This document shows positions 9,301-18,024 of a stretch of 64,000 nucleotides of DNA, piece after piece (the stretch's first letter is position 1; the number at the start of each line of letters is the position of its first letter). Under the pieces are notes generated by a model. It saw nothing but the letters and a program-made list of their open reading frames with translations. It searched no databases and was not told the origin of the DNA. This DNA is from Parashewanella sp049608225 (GTDB lineage: Bacteria; Pseudomonadota; Gammaproteobacteria; Enterobacterales; Shewanellaceae): positions 1 through 64,000 of the forward strand of contig JBMYXI010000007.1 in assembly GCA_049608225.1 (NCBI GenBank), given 5' to 3'. A program made the position numbers and the translations under genes.

Positions 9301-10578
9301 GGCATAAGCATTAATGCTGATAAACTGTTTTTATTTTCGGATAAGACTAAACCATCGGTTGATTCTATTGACAAATCGGTCACTCAACCGCTTGCCAGTA
9401 TCGATAAAAGCAAAAATCTTAATATCCTGTCTTCGTTGCCAAAGCTTAAGCTTACCGTTAAAGATTTTCGATTTTATAACAAGCATCTAGGTACACTCGA
9501 GTTCGATGGTATGCCTGAAAATGGCAATTATGTTTTTAATCATATGGCGTTAGATAATGGTCATACTCAATTTATCGGCTCTGGTCAGTGGTTAAAACCT
9601 AAAGGGGAAAATACAGGCGCGACAGTGATTACTGGAACCATGGCGGTCGACAAGTTTGACAATCTCTCTAAACAAATGGATATCACTCCAGGAGTGAAAG
9701 ATTCTCCTTTTAATACTAAGCTCGATTTACATTGGCAAGGTGCTCCCTATGACTTTCATTTGTCTCGCTTAAATGGTGATATTGATTTTGAATTAGGAAA
9801 AGGGCATTTGTCAGAAGTCAGTGACCAAGGCGCGCGCATTTTTTCATTGTTTAGTTTAAGTTCCTTAGTCAGAAAATTATCGTTAGATTTTTCTGATGTG
9901 TTTGGTAAAGGGTTATATTTTAATAAATTTGATGGCAAGCTACGCATTGATGATGGCGTGATCAAAACGACCAATACTGTCATGGACGCGGTTGCAGGAA
10001 CAATGAAGGTCAGAGGTTATACAGACTTAACCAAACAAAGTTTAAATTATGATATTCGCTTTGCACCCGCATTGGCGTCAAGTGTGCCAACAGTCGTATT
10101 GTTAAGTACCAGTGCTTGGACGTTAGGCATTGGCGCTTTTGCGTTAACGAAAGTGTTAGAGCCCGTTATTGAGGTTATTTCTGAAATTCGCTTTCGGGTG
10201 ACTGGCACTATGTCAAATCCAAAATTGGAAGAGCTTGAGCGTAAAAGTAAAGAAATTGAAATTCCGAAAAAAATCTTAAAAGAAGCGTACCCTGATGTAA
10301 TCAAGCTTGAGCCGATATTGCCTGAAACAAACCTTAATGGCGAAAAGGAAGCTAGCTCAAATGAGCAGTTGAACAAGAATTTGAATAATAACTTAGATGA
10401 AAATTTGCCTAAATTAGAAACAAAGCAAAGTGTTCAGCCTATCAAAACAGTTAAACCTGAAGTTGTTGTTCCCCCCAAACTAACATCGTTAAAGGCAGCC
10501 AATGCAAGTCAGTTTATTACAATGTCAAAGTGGTCGAGATGTTCAGCAAAACCTGAGCTTTATTCGTCAGCAGCTTGA
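6343..10578 (+). CDS. yhdP: YhdP, AsmA-like phospholipid transport protein
   Basis: 1411-aa inner-membrane-anchored AsmA/TamB-like protein. E. coli YhdP is one of three proteins (with TamB and YdbH) that move phospholipids to the outer membrane. A single TM helix lies at about residues 15-35, followed by a long periplasmic repeat region; the conserved C-terminal DUF3971/AsmA_2 part ends near residue 1310. Start is GTG at 6343, 16 bp after rng. The tail is unusual: an Asn/Glu/Lys-rich linker of about 100 residues, then about 25 codons read in another frame over the start of the next gene. E. coli YhdP has 1266 aa. Confidence 0.9.
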   Translation: MKLPFCPYQCFRICWKILAGFLVIFALLVSLIRGLLPQLDSSRSELMNFIHDNYQVEVFIGKLSAQWQAYGPSVTIDNLVLPSQDKLPVTLIMQKVQLKLDFWQTLLTMQPHIENVVVEGVHLGVNLDELQQESTATAQVQKQQSSPSNNTKLDWVYSLLLEQLSHYSLSDLRLQLLSKQHDYRPIHIKDFYWSNHGEKHQGQGELRLDDNPLNKENLTLQFDFNGDGYQPETIYGQAYLAANSLDLGEWSSNEQLSSSTVKKTELAGVINLSAWADFSSRKWHSALVNFKPSWLQWYVKNQVQRFDISSGQLYWQNQDKSWSLTSDKLDFSSNSQKWVQPKLDVHFQNDKLAAQINELDVRLFHPLLFFAKKQAPTLVQKWRALSPSGIIGPTKFNYSVDQGVSLSTQITQLSWQSVDNHLGIEPISAKVTLNNDQLSVMLPKQSYGLDFGEGFVAPLQLKGQPITANFDLATNTLSIEDLTLENRDIKLSSKLRLELAADPAMSLAAKVAIKDVRHAFLYFPQQVMGDDLSDYLTSALQGGVIPQANVLWNGQFSDFPYAQAQGIFQAGFDLKDANFRFQPDWPTISQLSLKALFENARMDLWVSKGKLLQVPADGAHVFIADMGDKSELGVKAQIVTNGEDATEVIQSSPLSDSVGKVLDIVQVTGPVPSILDLNIPLYDGGLESIRGQVSLDKNPVYIAQPGIDLRQVTGKVRFHNSAVEGDDIKANLFGQPLDFSFETGTSKIGSNLNVDLSGKWNLDELPAELNNPLSAFYSGQLGWKGNIKMLVNDAGYDFQANVDSNLLGTKLALPQSLSKMAAKAGHLHAEFIDNNQKMTLGIKLNDIAEFWGQFDKNSPSHLKSYDVIIGRPFKPGDKLAVNAGQLHVDMADAELEQWLPLITAFTDEAETSYEQELAHAGNGEQRSHFFPELMKINSKIDRMKFAGQTFKHLEVHAKPEPEFWSFDVKSSNFDGQLHFYPDYYQQGISINADKLFLFSDKTKPSVDSIDKSVTQPLASIDKSKNLNILSSLPKLKLTVKDFRFYNKHLGTLEFDGMPENGNYVFNHMALDNGHTQFIGSGQWLKPKGENTGATVITGTMAVDKFDNLSKQMDITPGVKDSPFNTKLDLHWQGAPYDFHLSRLNGDIDFELGKGHLSEVSDQGARIFSLFSLSSLVRKLSLDFSDVFGKGLYFNKFDGKLRIDDGVIKTTNTVMDAVAGTMKVRGYTDLTKQSLNYDIRFAPALASSVPTVVLLSTSAWTLGIGAFALTKVLEPVIEVISEIRFRVTGTMSNPKLEELERKSKEIEIPKKILKEAYPDVIKLEPILPETNLNGEKEASSNEQLNKNLNNNLDENLPKLETKQSVQPIKTVKPEVVVPPKLTSLKAANASQFITMSKWSRCSAKPELYSSAA

Positions 10579-11341
10579 GCTGCTACCCAGACAAAAAGAT
10601 CAAGCTCAACTCGTGGTCTTGCCAGAGTGTGCCTTACTGTTTGGTGGGCATGAGAGCTTGCAACTTGAAGCAATTGGCAATTCCGATGGTAATGAATTAA
10701 AACAGATGATGGCGGACTTAGCGAATGAGTTCGATGTCTATCTGTTGGCAGGTACGATTCCTGCTCGATCGGAAAAGGGGCGAATATTCAGCCGAAGTTA
10801 TTTATTTGATCTCAATGGTAATACCTTAGGGAAATACGATAAATTACATTTATTCGATGTTGAAGTTGCTGATGGCACTAAAAACTATAAAGAAAGCGAT
10901 ACGTTTTGTCATGGTGAGCAAGTTTGCGTTATTGATACACCAATCGGAAAAATTGGTTTAGCAATTTGTTATGATCTGCGCTTTCCTGAATTGTTCCAAG
11001 CATTGAGATCTGCAGGTGCTGAGTTAATTGTATTACCCTCAGCTTTTACTCGAGTAACTGGTGAGAGTCATTGGCAGGTATTACTGCAAGCTAGAGCGAT
11101 TGAAACTCAATGCTTTATTTTAGCTGCTGCTCAATGGGGGCAACATCCACAAAGTCGCCGACAAACATGGGGTCAAAGTGCTATTGTTGATCCTTGGGGG
11201 AAAATTCTTGCTCAAAGACTTGAGGGTACGGGCTGGGTGCAGGCGCAACCCGATCTGCAACAGCTCAATAAAATTAGGCAACAAATGCCTCTGTGGCAAC
11301 AAAAGCGTTTTCAAGCACCTAAACTAAAGAAAACTAATTAA
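10502..11341 (+). CDS. Nitrilase-superfamily carbon-nitrogen hydrolase
   Basis: 279-aa amidase of the Nit1/Nit2 (omega-amidase or deaminated-glutathione amidase) branch. The catalytic triad is visible as E42 in LPE, K114 in KYDKLHLFDV and C156 in AICYDLRFPE; the KLHLFDV and DLRFPE wording is typical of deaminated-glutathione amidases, which repair a transamination by-product of glutathione. It begins inside the last 77 bp of yhdP in another frame and lies 12 bp before tldD. Function by homology only. Confidence 0.88.
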   Translation: MQVSLLQCQSGRDVQQNLSFIRQQLELLPRQKDQAQLVVLPECALLFGGHESLQLEAIGNSDGNELKQMMADLANEFDVYLLAGTIPARSEKGRIFSRSYLFDLNGNTLGKYDKLHLFDVEVADGTKNYKESDTFCHGEQVCVIDTPIGKIGLAICYDLRFPELFQALRSAGAELIVLPSAFTRVTGESHWQVLLQARAIETQCFILAAAQWGQHPQSRRQTWGQSAIVDPWGKILAQRLEGTGWVQAQPDLQQLNKIRQQMPLWQQKRFQAPKLKKTN

Positions 11342-11353
11342 AGAGAAAATTAC

Positions 11354-12796
11354 ATGTTAACTCAAGTGGGACAAAATCTATTGGGCTCAGAATTGAGCCT
11401 TGATGGTTTACAGCACTATTTAAATCTTATTCATCAGCACAAAATTGATTTTGCCGATTTGTACTTCCAAGGAAGTCGCCATGAGTCATGGATGCTTGAA
11501 GATGGCATTGTAAAAGAAGGCAGCTTCAATATCGAACGTGGTGTCGGAATTCGTGCTATTAGTGGTGAAAAAACGGGTTTCGCTTACGCAGATGAAATAA
11601 CCCCGTCAGCATTAGAATCTGCTGCGTTAGCTGCAAGAGGCATTGCAAAGTCGGGCCGTGGCAGTGATGTTCAAATCGCCAAGCAACAAAATCATTCACC
11701 TTTATATCGTGCTCAAGATCCAATCGCGGCGATGGAAGAAACTAAAAAAATTGAACTGTTAAAGCAAACGGATGTTTATATTCGTAGTTTAGACAGTCGT
11801 ATTTCACAGGTTGTTGTTAGTCTTGCTGGGGTTTATGAGGAAATTTTAGTAACGGCAACGGATGGCACATTGTCTGCTGATATTCGACCTTTAGTTCGTT
11901 TTAATTGTAGTGTCATTCTTGAAGAAAACGGTAAACGAGAGCGTGGCTCAGCAGGAGGAGGTGGTCGGCATGATTATCAGGTGTTCTTTGAAGCTGATGC
12001 CAACAACTTACCTATGTGTTTTCAATTTGCTCGAGAAGCGGTAAGGCAAGCCCAAGTTAATATTCATGCAATTGATGCTCCTGCAGGGGAAATGACCGTA
12101 GTACTGGGAAATGGTTGGCCGGGTGTATTATTGCATGAGGCGGTAGGACACGGACTTGAAGGTGACTTCAATCGTAAAGGCAGCAGTGCTTTTAGTGGTA
12201 AAGTCGGTCAATCCGTTGCGTCAGAATTGGTGACTGTGATTGACGATGGAACCATTGCCGATCGACGCGGCTCGTTAACTGTTGATGATGAAGGTACGCC
12301 GACACAAAAAACAGTACTCATTGAAGATGGCGTCTTGAAGGGCTACATGCAAGATAAGCACAACGCGCATTTAATGAATGAACAGTCTACGGGCAATGGT
12401 CGTCGTGAATCCTATGCCCATTTACCTATGCCGCGTATGACCAATACGTACATGAAAGCGGGTGATTCGGATCCTCAAGCGATTATTGCTTCAGTAGAAA
12501 AAGGCATTTATGCGCCAAACTTTGGCGGTGGGCAAGTTGATATTACTTCAGGTAAGTTTGTGTTTTCTGCTTCTGAAGCTTATTTAATTGAAAACGGTGA
12601 AGTGAAACAAGCCATTAAAGGTGCGACATTGATTGGCAATGGCCCAGAAGCAATGAGTCAAATCAGCATGGTTGGTAATGATTTGGCGCTTGATAAAGGC
12701 GTTGGCGTTTGTGGTAAAGACGGGCAAAGCGTTCCTGTTGGTGTTGGACAACCAACACTAAAACTTGATCGGCTAACGGTTGGGGGAACGGCGTAG
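11354..12796 (+). CDS. tldD: TldD, metalloprotease subunit
   Basis: 480-aa subunit of the TldD/TldE (PmbA) heterodimeric zinc protease that degrades unfolded peptides and processes microcin B17 and the CcdA antitoxin. The zinc site HEAVGH occupies residues 261-266 and is followed by GLEGD, the TldD signature; the catalytic subunit is thus intact. The partner pmbA lies 2.6 kb downstream on the same strand. A perfect stem-loop just after the stop suggests its transcript ends there. Confidence 0.97.
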   Translation: MLTQVGQNLLGSELSLDGLQHYLNLIHQHKIDFADLYFQGSRHESWMLEDGIVKEGSFNIERGVGIRAISGEKTGFAYADEITPSALESAALAARGIAKSGRGSDVQIAKQQNHSPLYRAQDPIAAMEETKKIELLKQTDVYIRSLDSRISQVVVSLAGVYEEILVTATDGTLSADIRPLVRFNCSVILEENGKRERGSAGGGGRHDYQVFFEADANNLPMCFQFAREAVRQAQVNIHAIDAPAGEMTVVLGNGWPGVLLHEAVGHGLEGDFNRKGSSAFSGKVGQSVASELVTVIDDGTIADRRGSLTVDDEGTPTQKTVLIEDGVLKGYMQDKHNAHLMNEQSTGNGRRESYAHLPMPRMTNTYMKAGDSDPQAIIASVEKGIYAPNFGGGQVDITSGKFVFSASEAYLIENGEVKQAIKGATLIGNGPEAMSQISMVGNDLALDKGVGVCGKDGQSVPVGVGQPTLKLDRLTVGGTA

Positions 12797-12804
12797 TTGT
12801 TTTA

Positions 12805-12828
12805 GCCTGTATTAAGGGGAATACAGGC
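12805..12828 (+). terminator. Stem-loop after tldD
   Basis: Perfect 9-bp inverted repeat GCCTGTATT / AATACAGGC with a 6-nt loop, 9 bp after the tldD stop. The plus-strand continuation is not U-rich, so it may be a 3'-end stabilising hairpin rather than an efficient intrinsic terminator. Confidence 0.5.
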
Positions 12829-12915
12829 AATCTGAAATGAACTAGTGTCAAGTTTTCTTAATCACGCATTCATGCCTACACTTAGTTTGGTTGAGTTATT
12901 GATTGAAGAGAGTAA

Positions 12916-14712
12916 ATGGCTACTTCTGGAACCAATTTACAAGACGCGATTGTTCGCTTAACAACTGAGCTTAAAGATATGCCTGAGAAAGGTTCATGTA
13001 GTTATGAGCTGATTGTGAACTTTGAAACCTATGGCGATGTCAAGTTTGACGTTAAAGTAAAAAATAGTAAATTACAGAAAATCCAACCTGATTTTCATAA
13101 AGGTATATCTTCAAAAAAAGCATTTCTTAAGTCGAGCCAGTTTTCTCAAGTTAAAGCATCAGTGGCTTTAGCAGTTACACAAGCTAATGATCAACGTGAT
13201 ACTGAAGCTTGGACATTAATTGAGACTGATTGTTCAGAAAGCCCTCATAAAGAAGCATTTAAGTATACTGAGGTGGGCAGTGGCGTACCCCTCACAACTA
13301 GTCCAAAGTCTTCTACGTCTCTAGGGGAACTTGTCGCAAGCCATGAAGTGAAAGATGAATCCATTGGTGGTAATTTAAGATCTTCTCATAATCCGCCTAA
13401 AAAAATTCTTGAGTCACTCTTATCTAAAAATGAACTAGATTTACAAGGCTTACAGTCAGAGTTAGTTGGAGATGTTCAAGCACTTTGTTCTTCTCACCCT
13501 GATCTTTATTCTGAAACTCTTGATTTCTCACCTAAACATTCCCATATCGAAACTTTCCTCAGTATTCAACGTTTTTACCAGAGAGCATTGGATGTTAAAG
13601 CTGGCAACGAAAAAAAAATGCTTGATGCAGAGTTGAGAAAAAAAATTCAATGCAATATGAGTAAGTGTTTGGCTGTGTTGGGTAAGTTACACTCGAATAC
13701 AGCTGAAGCTTCACAAGATGAAGACAAACTTGCACATTTACAAACAGCTTGTCAGTGCTTTGTTAATGCTTATAAGGCACTAGAAGACGAAGACTGTGAA
13801 TTACAGAATGCCATAACATTAAATATTCAGTTGCTTAGTAGAGAGATAACTCGTTTTTATCAGGCAAAACTCACTGGTGTTCCTCTTACTTATGAGCAGA
13901 TACAAATGCTACCACTAGCGCTAAAGTTTGGAAAAATTGCTGAGAAGTTTGTCGGGGCTGAATTTAAAAGCATTCATGAGAGATTCCAACTGCAATACAT
14001 TGTTTATGGGCAGCAACCTGAACTAGAAAGGTGTACTAACATACATGAACAAGTCACAAAACTGAATGAAATTATTAGACTAATGGCTCGCTGGCAAGGA
14101 GAGCAATCCAGAGTAAAACAACAAATCCTCTCTCAACTTGAAGGTGTATATGCTTCGCTATGCCGAAGAGTTATTGATGAGTCAGTGACGGAAGCAAGTA
14201 ATGTTCAAGACTTAATCAAATCTGCTCAAACTCTCGAGGAAAGAGCGAGATATTTTAATCAGCAAGATATACAGACACTGCAATTGCAACTGAAGCTTGT
14301 TGAATTAGAGTTGCTTAGCCTTGAAGCTGATGAAAATAAAACAATTGTTGAGCAAGTAGAACAACTGCAAGATCTTTATCAGCAGTGTGAACGATATAAA
14401 ACAGCATATCGGCTTCAGACTACTAAAATTGAGCTTCCTCAGAAAGTTGCTGAAATGAATGCAGTTATGTGGGACCTGCAAACTGAAGTTTCAGGCGCTA
14501 TCACAACAAAAAACTCAAGCTCTAATCAACTAAGAACTGGTTTATTGTCAGAAAATGCATATCGGATAACTTGGCAAAAAAGAGAATGGACGTTTAATCG
14601 TGAGGAGGCGGTAAAAATTTTACAGCTTTGGCAAAATAAGGGGTTTGGTCCGATAAGAGAGTGTAAAGGCACTGCTTCGAAACTGCTAGGCATCATTCAA
14701 CAGTCAAACTAG
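12916..14712 (+). CDS. Orphan alpha-helical protein, 598 aa
   Basis: I do not recognise this protein. It has no signal peptide or membrane segment. Residues 1-90 could form a small beta-rich domain (SYELIVNFETYGDVKFDVKV); residues 170-560 are almost entirely helical and rich in Gln, Glu and Leu, with coiled-coil stretches around 260-320 and 440-530. The C-terminal 50 residues look like a small compact domain (TWQKREWTFNREEAVKIL). It sits between tldD and the convergent yjgA, a spot normally without a gene, so it looks like an accessory insertion. AGAGAG precedes the ATG. A secreted effector or a cytoskeletal-type protein are both possible; neither is shown. Confidence 0.75.
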   Translation: MATSGTNLQDAIVRLTTELKDMPEKGSCSYELIVNFETYGDVKFDVKVKNSKLQKIQPDFHKGISSKKAFLKSSQFSQVKASVALAVTQANDQRDTEAWTLIETDCSESPHKEAFKYTEVGSGVPLTTSPKSSTSLGELVASHEVKDESIGGNLRSSHNPPKKILESLLSKNELDLQGLQSELVGDVQALCSSHPDLYSETLDFSPKHSHIETFLSIQRFYQRALDVKAGNEKKMLDAELRKKIQCNMSKCLAVLGKLHSNTAEASQDEDKLAHLQTACQCFVNAYKALEDEDCELQNAITLNIQLLSREITRFYQAKLTGVPLTYEQIQMLPLALKFGKIAEKFVGAEFKSIHERFQLQYIVYGQQPELERCTNIHEQVTKLNEIIRLMARWQGEQSRVKQQILSQLEGVYASLCRRVIDESVTEASNVQDLIKSAQTLEERARYFNQQDIQTLQLQLKLVELELLSLEADENKTIVEQVEQLQDLYQQCERYKTAYRLQTTKIELPQKVAEMNAVMWDLQTEVSGAITTKNSSSNQLRTGLLSENAYRITWQKREWTFNREEAVKILQLWQNKGFGPIRECKGTASKLLGIIQQSN

Positions 14713-14769
14713 AGTTCTACAATAGTTTAACCTTTACAACTTCTTTCTTAGCATTATGGGGAGATAATT

Positions 14770-15300
14770 TTAAATAGAATCACTTCTCAAATACTTAAAT
14801 AATTCTTTTGCCGTTTTAGACTCACCGCCCTTAGCGATTTCTTTATTAGCTTGACGAACAAGTTGACGCAGTTTTTGGCGTTCAAGCTGCGGTTGAGTTT
14901 CTAATAAGTTTTGGATTTCTTGATCACCGCCAGCAAGTAGATCATCTCGTAAGCGTTCAAAAAGAGCTATTTGAGTCGTTTCGCTATTATCTTTATTAAG
15001 CAAGCCTTGGTACTTGGCTTTAATTTCATCTAAGTCTGAATTACGCATCAACTTGCCAATAAACTGTTGATGACGACGATAGGCTTCTGTTTTTGGTTTA
15101 ATGGTTTTTAATTTGACTAAGTTATCAAACATGAACTCATCAAGTTCAAGTGCTTCAAGTTGCCTTTTGCTCAACCCTGCCAGTTTTTCACCAAATTTTT
15201 GGATTTCATCACTTTCGGCTTTAAAATCAGTTCGACTGATATAACTGTCGTTGTGATCATAAGGTTGTTTTTTTAATTCAGCTTCGTCGATAACTTTCAT
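14770..15300 (-). CDS. yjgA: YjgA / DarP, 50S ribosome assembly factor
   Basis: 176-aa DUF615 protein. E. coli DarP binds late pre-50S particles and promotes peptidyl-transferase centre maturation. Family features seen are the acidic/basic N-terminus, the EIQKFGEKLAGLSKRQLEAL segment (about residues 32-51), the RRHQQFIGKLMR motif (about 80-91) and the conserved RQKLRQLVRQANKE stretch (about 145-158). Length fits (about 180 aa). It lies on the minus strand between tldD and pmbA, as in other Shewanella-type genomes. Confidence 0.95.
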   Translation of the reverse strand: MKVIDEAELKKQPYDHNDSYISRTDFKAESDEIQKFGEKLAGLSKRQLEALELDEFMFDNLVKLKTIKPKTEAYRRHQQFIGKLMRNSDLDEIKAKYQGLLNKDNSETTQIALFERLRDDLLAGGDQEIQNLLETQPQLERQKLRQLVRQANKEIAKGGESKTAKELFKYLRSDSI

Positions 15301-15396
15301 GGTGCCATTTAACTTCTACAAACATATTGACGCTATGATAGCATTTTTCTACAAATTTTTACTCGAAAACAGTGTGGTTTTGTTATCCTAAAAGCA

Positions 15397-16761
15397 ATGA
15401 ACAGTAAAAAGAGAACGGTTGTGACTTCAAAAAGCATCGAAACAGAACAAATTGAACTGCAAAATGCCGTAACTATGGCGCTGGATTACGCAAAAACGTT
15501 GGGCACAAGCGCAGCAGAAATGGCAATCAGTAAACAGCATGGCTTATCGGTTGCGACTCGGCAGAAGCAAGTTGAAACCGTCGAATTTAATAAAGACGGT
15601 GCGTTAGGTATTACGGTTTATCGCAATGGTTGTAAAGGCAGTTCTTCGACGTCTGATTTAAGTGCTGAGGCAATCAAACAAGCGGTAAAAGCGGCAGACA
15701 GCATTGCCAAACTCACCAGTGAAGATACATTTAATGGGCTGGCAGATAAAGAATTAATGGCAACCGAGTTACCTGATTTACAGCTTTATCATCCCCAAGA
15801 ACTAGAACCAGAACAGCTTGTTACAATGGCAATTGAGGCTGAAACAGGTTTATTGGATTTTGGTGGTGCAATCAAAGCCTCGGACGGCGCAAGTGTTAAT
15901 GCTCACACTGGGATCCGTGTTTACGGCAATAGTCATGGCTTTATTGGTTCAACGAACAGTTCTCGCTACAGTTTAAGCTGTGTTGGTATCGGTGAAGATA
16001 GCAAAGGCATGCAACGCGATTATGAATATACGGTTGCAAGGAGGTTTAGCGATCTTGAATCCGCTTCAACGATTGGTCAAAAAGCGGCTAAGAAAACAGT
16101 TTCTCGATTGGGTGCTAAGAAAATAGCAACAACTAAACTGCCTGTTATCTTATCTCCAGAAATTGCGACGGGTCTTATTGGGCATTTTGTTGGTGCGATC
16201 AGCGGTAGCAGCTTATATCGAAAATCAACATTTTTATTGGATTCGCTCGGTACGCAAGTATTTCCTGAGTGGTTTTCTATCCATGAGCAGCCGCATTTAA
16301 TTGGTGGGTTAGCCAGTGCTAACTTTGACTCAGAGGGTGTCGCTACAACAGAACGTCATATTGTTGATAATGGCATACTATCATCATATTTAATGACCAG
16401 TTATTCTGCCCGTAAACTGAATATGCAAACCACAGGTCATGCTGGTGGCATTTATAACTGGACATTAAGTCATACGGGTCAAACCTTTGATGAGTTGGTC
16501 AAACAAATGAGCACAGGCTTGATTGTGACTGAAGTTATGGGGCAAGGTGTTAATCCTGTTACGGGTGATTATTCTCGTGGTGCAGCTGGCTTCTATGTTG
16601 AAAATGGCATTATTCAGTATCCAGTCGAAGAAATAACCATTGCAGGTAATCTAAAAGAGATGTATTCGAGCATTCAGGCCGTTGCTAAAGATCGAGATAT
16701 GCGATCTTCAATCCGCACTGGTGCGATCTTACTTGATGCGCTTCAAATTGCTGGGAATTAA
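15397..16761 (+). CDS. pmbA: PmbA / TldE, metalloprotease partner subunit
   Basis: 454-aa non-catalytic partner of TldD. It lacks the HExxxH site but shows the U62 family C-terminus with NPVTGDYSRGAAGFYVENG, which in TldE shapes the shared active-site cavity. Start taken as ATG 15397; a GTG eight codons downstream (15421) is an alternative that would match shorter homologues. The divergent yjgA start lies 96 bp upstream, so the two share a short promoter region. Confidence 0.95.
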   Translation: MNSKKRTVVTSKSIETEQIELQNAVTMALDYAKTLGTSAAEMAISKQHGLSVATRQKQVETVEFNKDGALGITVYRNGCKGSSSTSDLSAEAIKQAVKAADSIAKLTSEDTFNGLADKELMATELPDLQLYHPQELEPEQLVTMAIEAETGLLDFGGAIKASDGASVNAHTGIRVYGNSHGFIGSTNSSRYSLSCVGIGEDSKGMQRDYEYTVARRFSDLESASTIGQKAAKKTVSRLGAKKIATTKLPVILSPEIATGLIGHFVGAISGSSLYRKSTFLLDSLGTQVFPEWFSIHEQPHLIGGLASANFDSEGVATTERHIVDNGILSSYLMTSYSARKLNMQTTGHAGGIYNWTLSHTGQTFDELVKQMSTGLIVTEVMGQGVNPVTGDYSRGAAGFYVENGIIQYPVEEITIAGNLKEMYSSIQAVAKDRDMRSSIRTGAILLDALQIAGN

Positions 16762-16799
16762 CTTTCATTCATAAATATTGATCGACGTAAGAAGCTGTT

Positions 16800-16829
16800 C
16801 TAACTTGAAAGTCTATGCTTTTAAGTTAG
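16800..16829 (+). other. Stem-loop in the leader of the ankyrin gene
   Basis: A 12-bp stem (CTAACTTGAAAG / CTTTTAAGTTAG, one G-U pair) with a 6-nt loop ends 9 bp before the ATG of the ankyrin gene. No T-run follows. It may be the end of the pmbA transcript or a structure limiting translation of the next gene. Confidence 0.45.
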
Positions 16830-16838
16830 TAGGCTTAT

Positions 16839-18005
16839 ATGTCAATTAATGCACCTAGACCAGTCGGTCAAGCTGATCAAAGTCATCACAAGCAAGAGCA
16901 ATATCAGTACGAACGAGTTGCTGAGCTGCAGCGAGAAGTATTTCAACCTGATGATGATGTGCTTGCTGAAATGTCTATTGCTGATTTCAGACGTTCAGAA
17001 AAATACCCTGAGTATTGTCGGCGTTTTAAGCATCATATCGAATACTTGCAATCAAAAATAATGCATCGAATTGTTCAATGTAATGACACTGAGCAAGCGG
17101 TAATGACACAAATGTTGGCAGATTTTGCCCGCAAGTCTCTTGACGATGACCGCAAGCATTACAGGTTGTATTCGGATGCCGATTTAGCGTTAATTTATAC
17201 CGATGTGCAGCAGAATATGGAAGAGTTTGTGGCAGTGCTCGATGCTACTGCAGACAATCTCGCACTTGATGATATCGCTCGAGCGATGATCTTATTTCTA
17301 CCAGAGAAAAACTACGGTTGTGAGTGGGTACTGTTTTGTACTGAAGCGGCACTACAAGAGTTGCAAGATGCGCAGCATAGAGCGTCTTACTTAGCAGAGC
17401 ATTTAGCTGAACAGAAAAGCAAATCCGCTACTTTTACTGCTATTCAGCATAATAAATTCGAAGTTGCTCATGGACTCTTAAACCAGAAACAGACACAGGT
17501 AAGCGTTACGGAAGTCGATGAAAGTCAGCGCAATATGCTGCATTTAGCCAGTGTGAAAGGACATTTAGGTTTGATTGATCAATTACTGTCTCGTAAAACG
17601 ACGGTTTTTGATCCAAGAAAGCAAGATATCTATGGCAACACAGCATTACATTTAGCTGTCATGAGTGGCTCAACTGAAGCTGTGGCACGATTAATCAGAG
17701 CCATGGGAGCTAGCACATTAAACGCTAACCATGAAGGAAAAACGGCTCTGCATTTAGCCGTTGAAGTGCGAAACACTCAAATGGTTAAACTATTATTGGC
17801 CGTTGCAACCAAATCACAAGTAAACCACGCAGATAAAGACGGTAATACTGCTGCTCATATTGCCGCACAAAATCATCAATTAGAAACGCTTAAATTGCTC
17901 ATTGCCAATCGAGCTGATATAAAACAGAAAAATCATTTGAATCAATCGGTATTAGATTTAACCTTAACAATAGTTGGTAATAAGCCGTCTTCAGCTATGG
18001 GGTAG
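16839..18005 (+). CDS. Ankyrin-repeat protein
   Basis: 388-aa cytosolic-type protein with no signal peptide. Residues 1-200 are a helical region of no recognised family, rich in charged residues. Residues about 230-375 form four ankyrin repeats, shown by LHLAS.KGHLGLIDQLL, GNTALHLAVMSGSTEAVARLI, GKTALHLAVEVRNTQMVKLLL and GNTAAHIAAQNHQLETLKLLI, spaced 33-37 residues apart. Ankyrin repeats bind proteins; in host-associated bacteria such proteins are often translocated effectors, but nothing here shows secretion. It lies behind pmbA and ahead of a palindromic repeat, in an otherwise conserved neighbourhood. No strong ribosome binding site is visible. Confidence 0.88.
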   Translation: MSINAPRPVGQADQSHHKQEQYQYERVAELQREVFQPDDDVLAEMSIADFRRSEKYPEYCRRFKHHIEYLQSKIMHRIVQCNDTEQAVMTQMLADFARKSLDDDRKHYRLYSDADLALIYTDVQQNMEEFVAVLDATADNLALDDIARAMILFLPEKNYGCEWVLFCTEAALQELQDAQHRASYLAEHLAEQKSKSATFTAIQHNKFEVAHGLLNQKQTQVSVTEVDESQRNMLHLASVKGHLGLIDQLLSRKTTVFDPRKQDIYGNTALHLAVMSGSTEAVARLIRAMGASTLNANHEGKTALHLAVEVRNTQMVKLLLAVATKSQVNHADKDGNTAAHIAAQNHQLETLKLLIANRADIKQKNHLNQSVLDLTLTIVGNKPSSAMG

Positions 18006-18024
18006 GAGGCTGCTTTGCATATAT

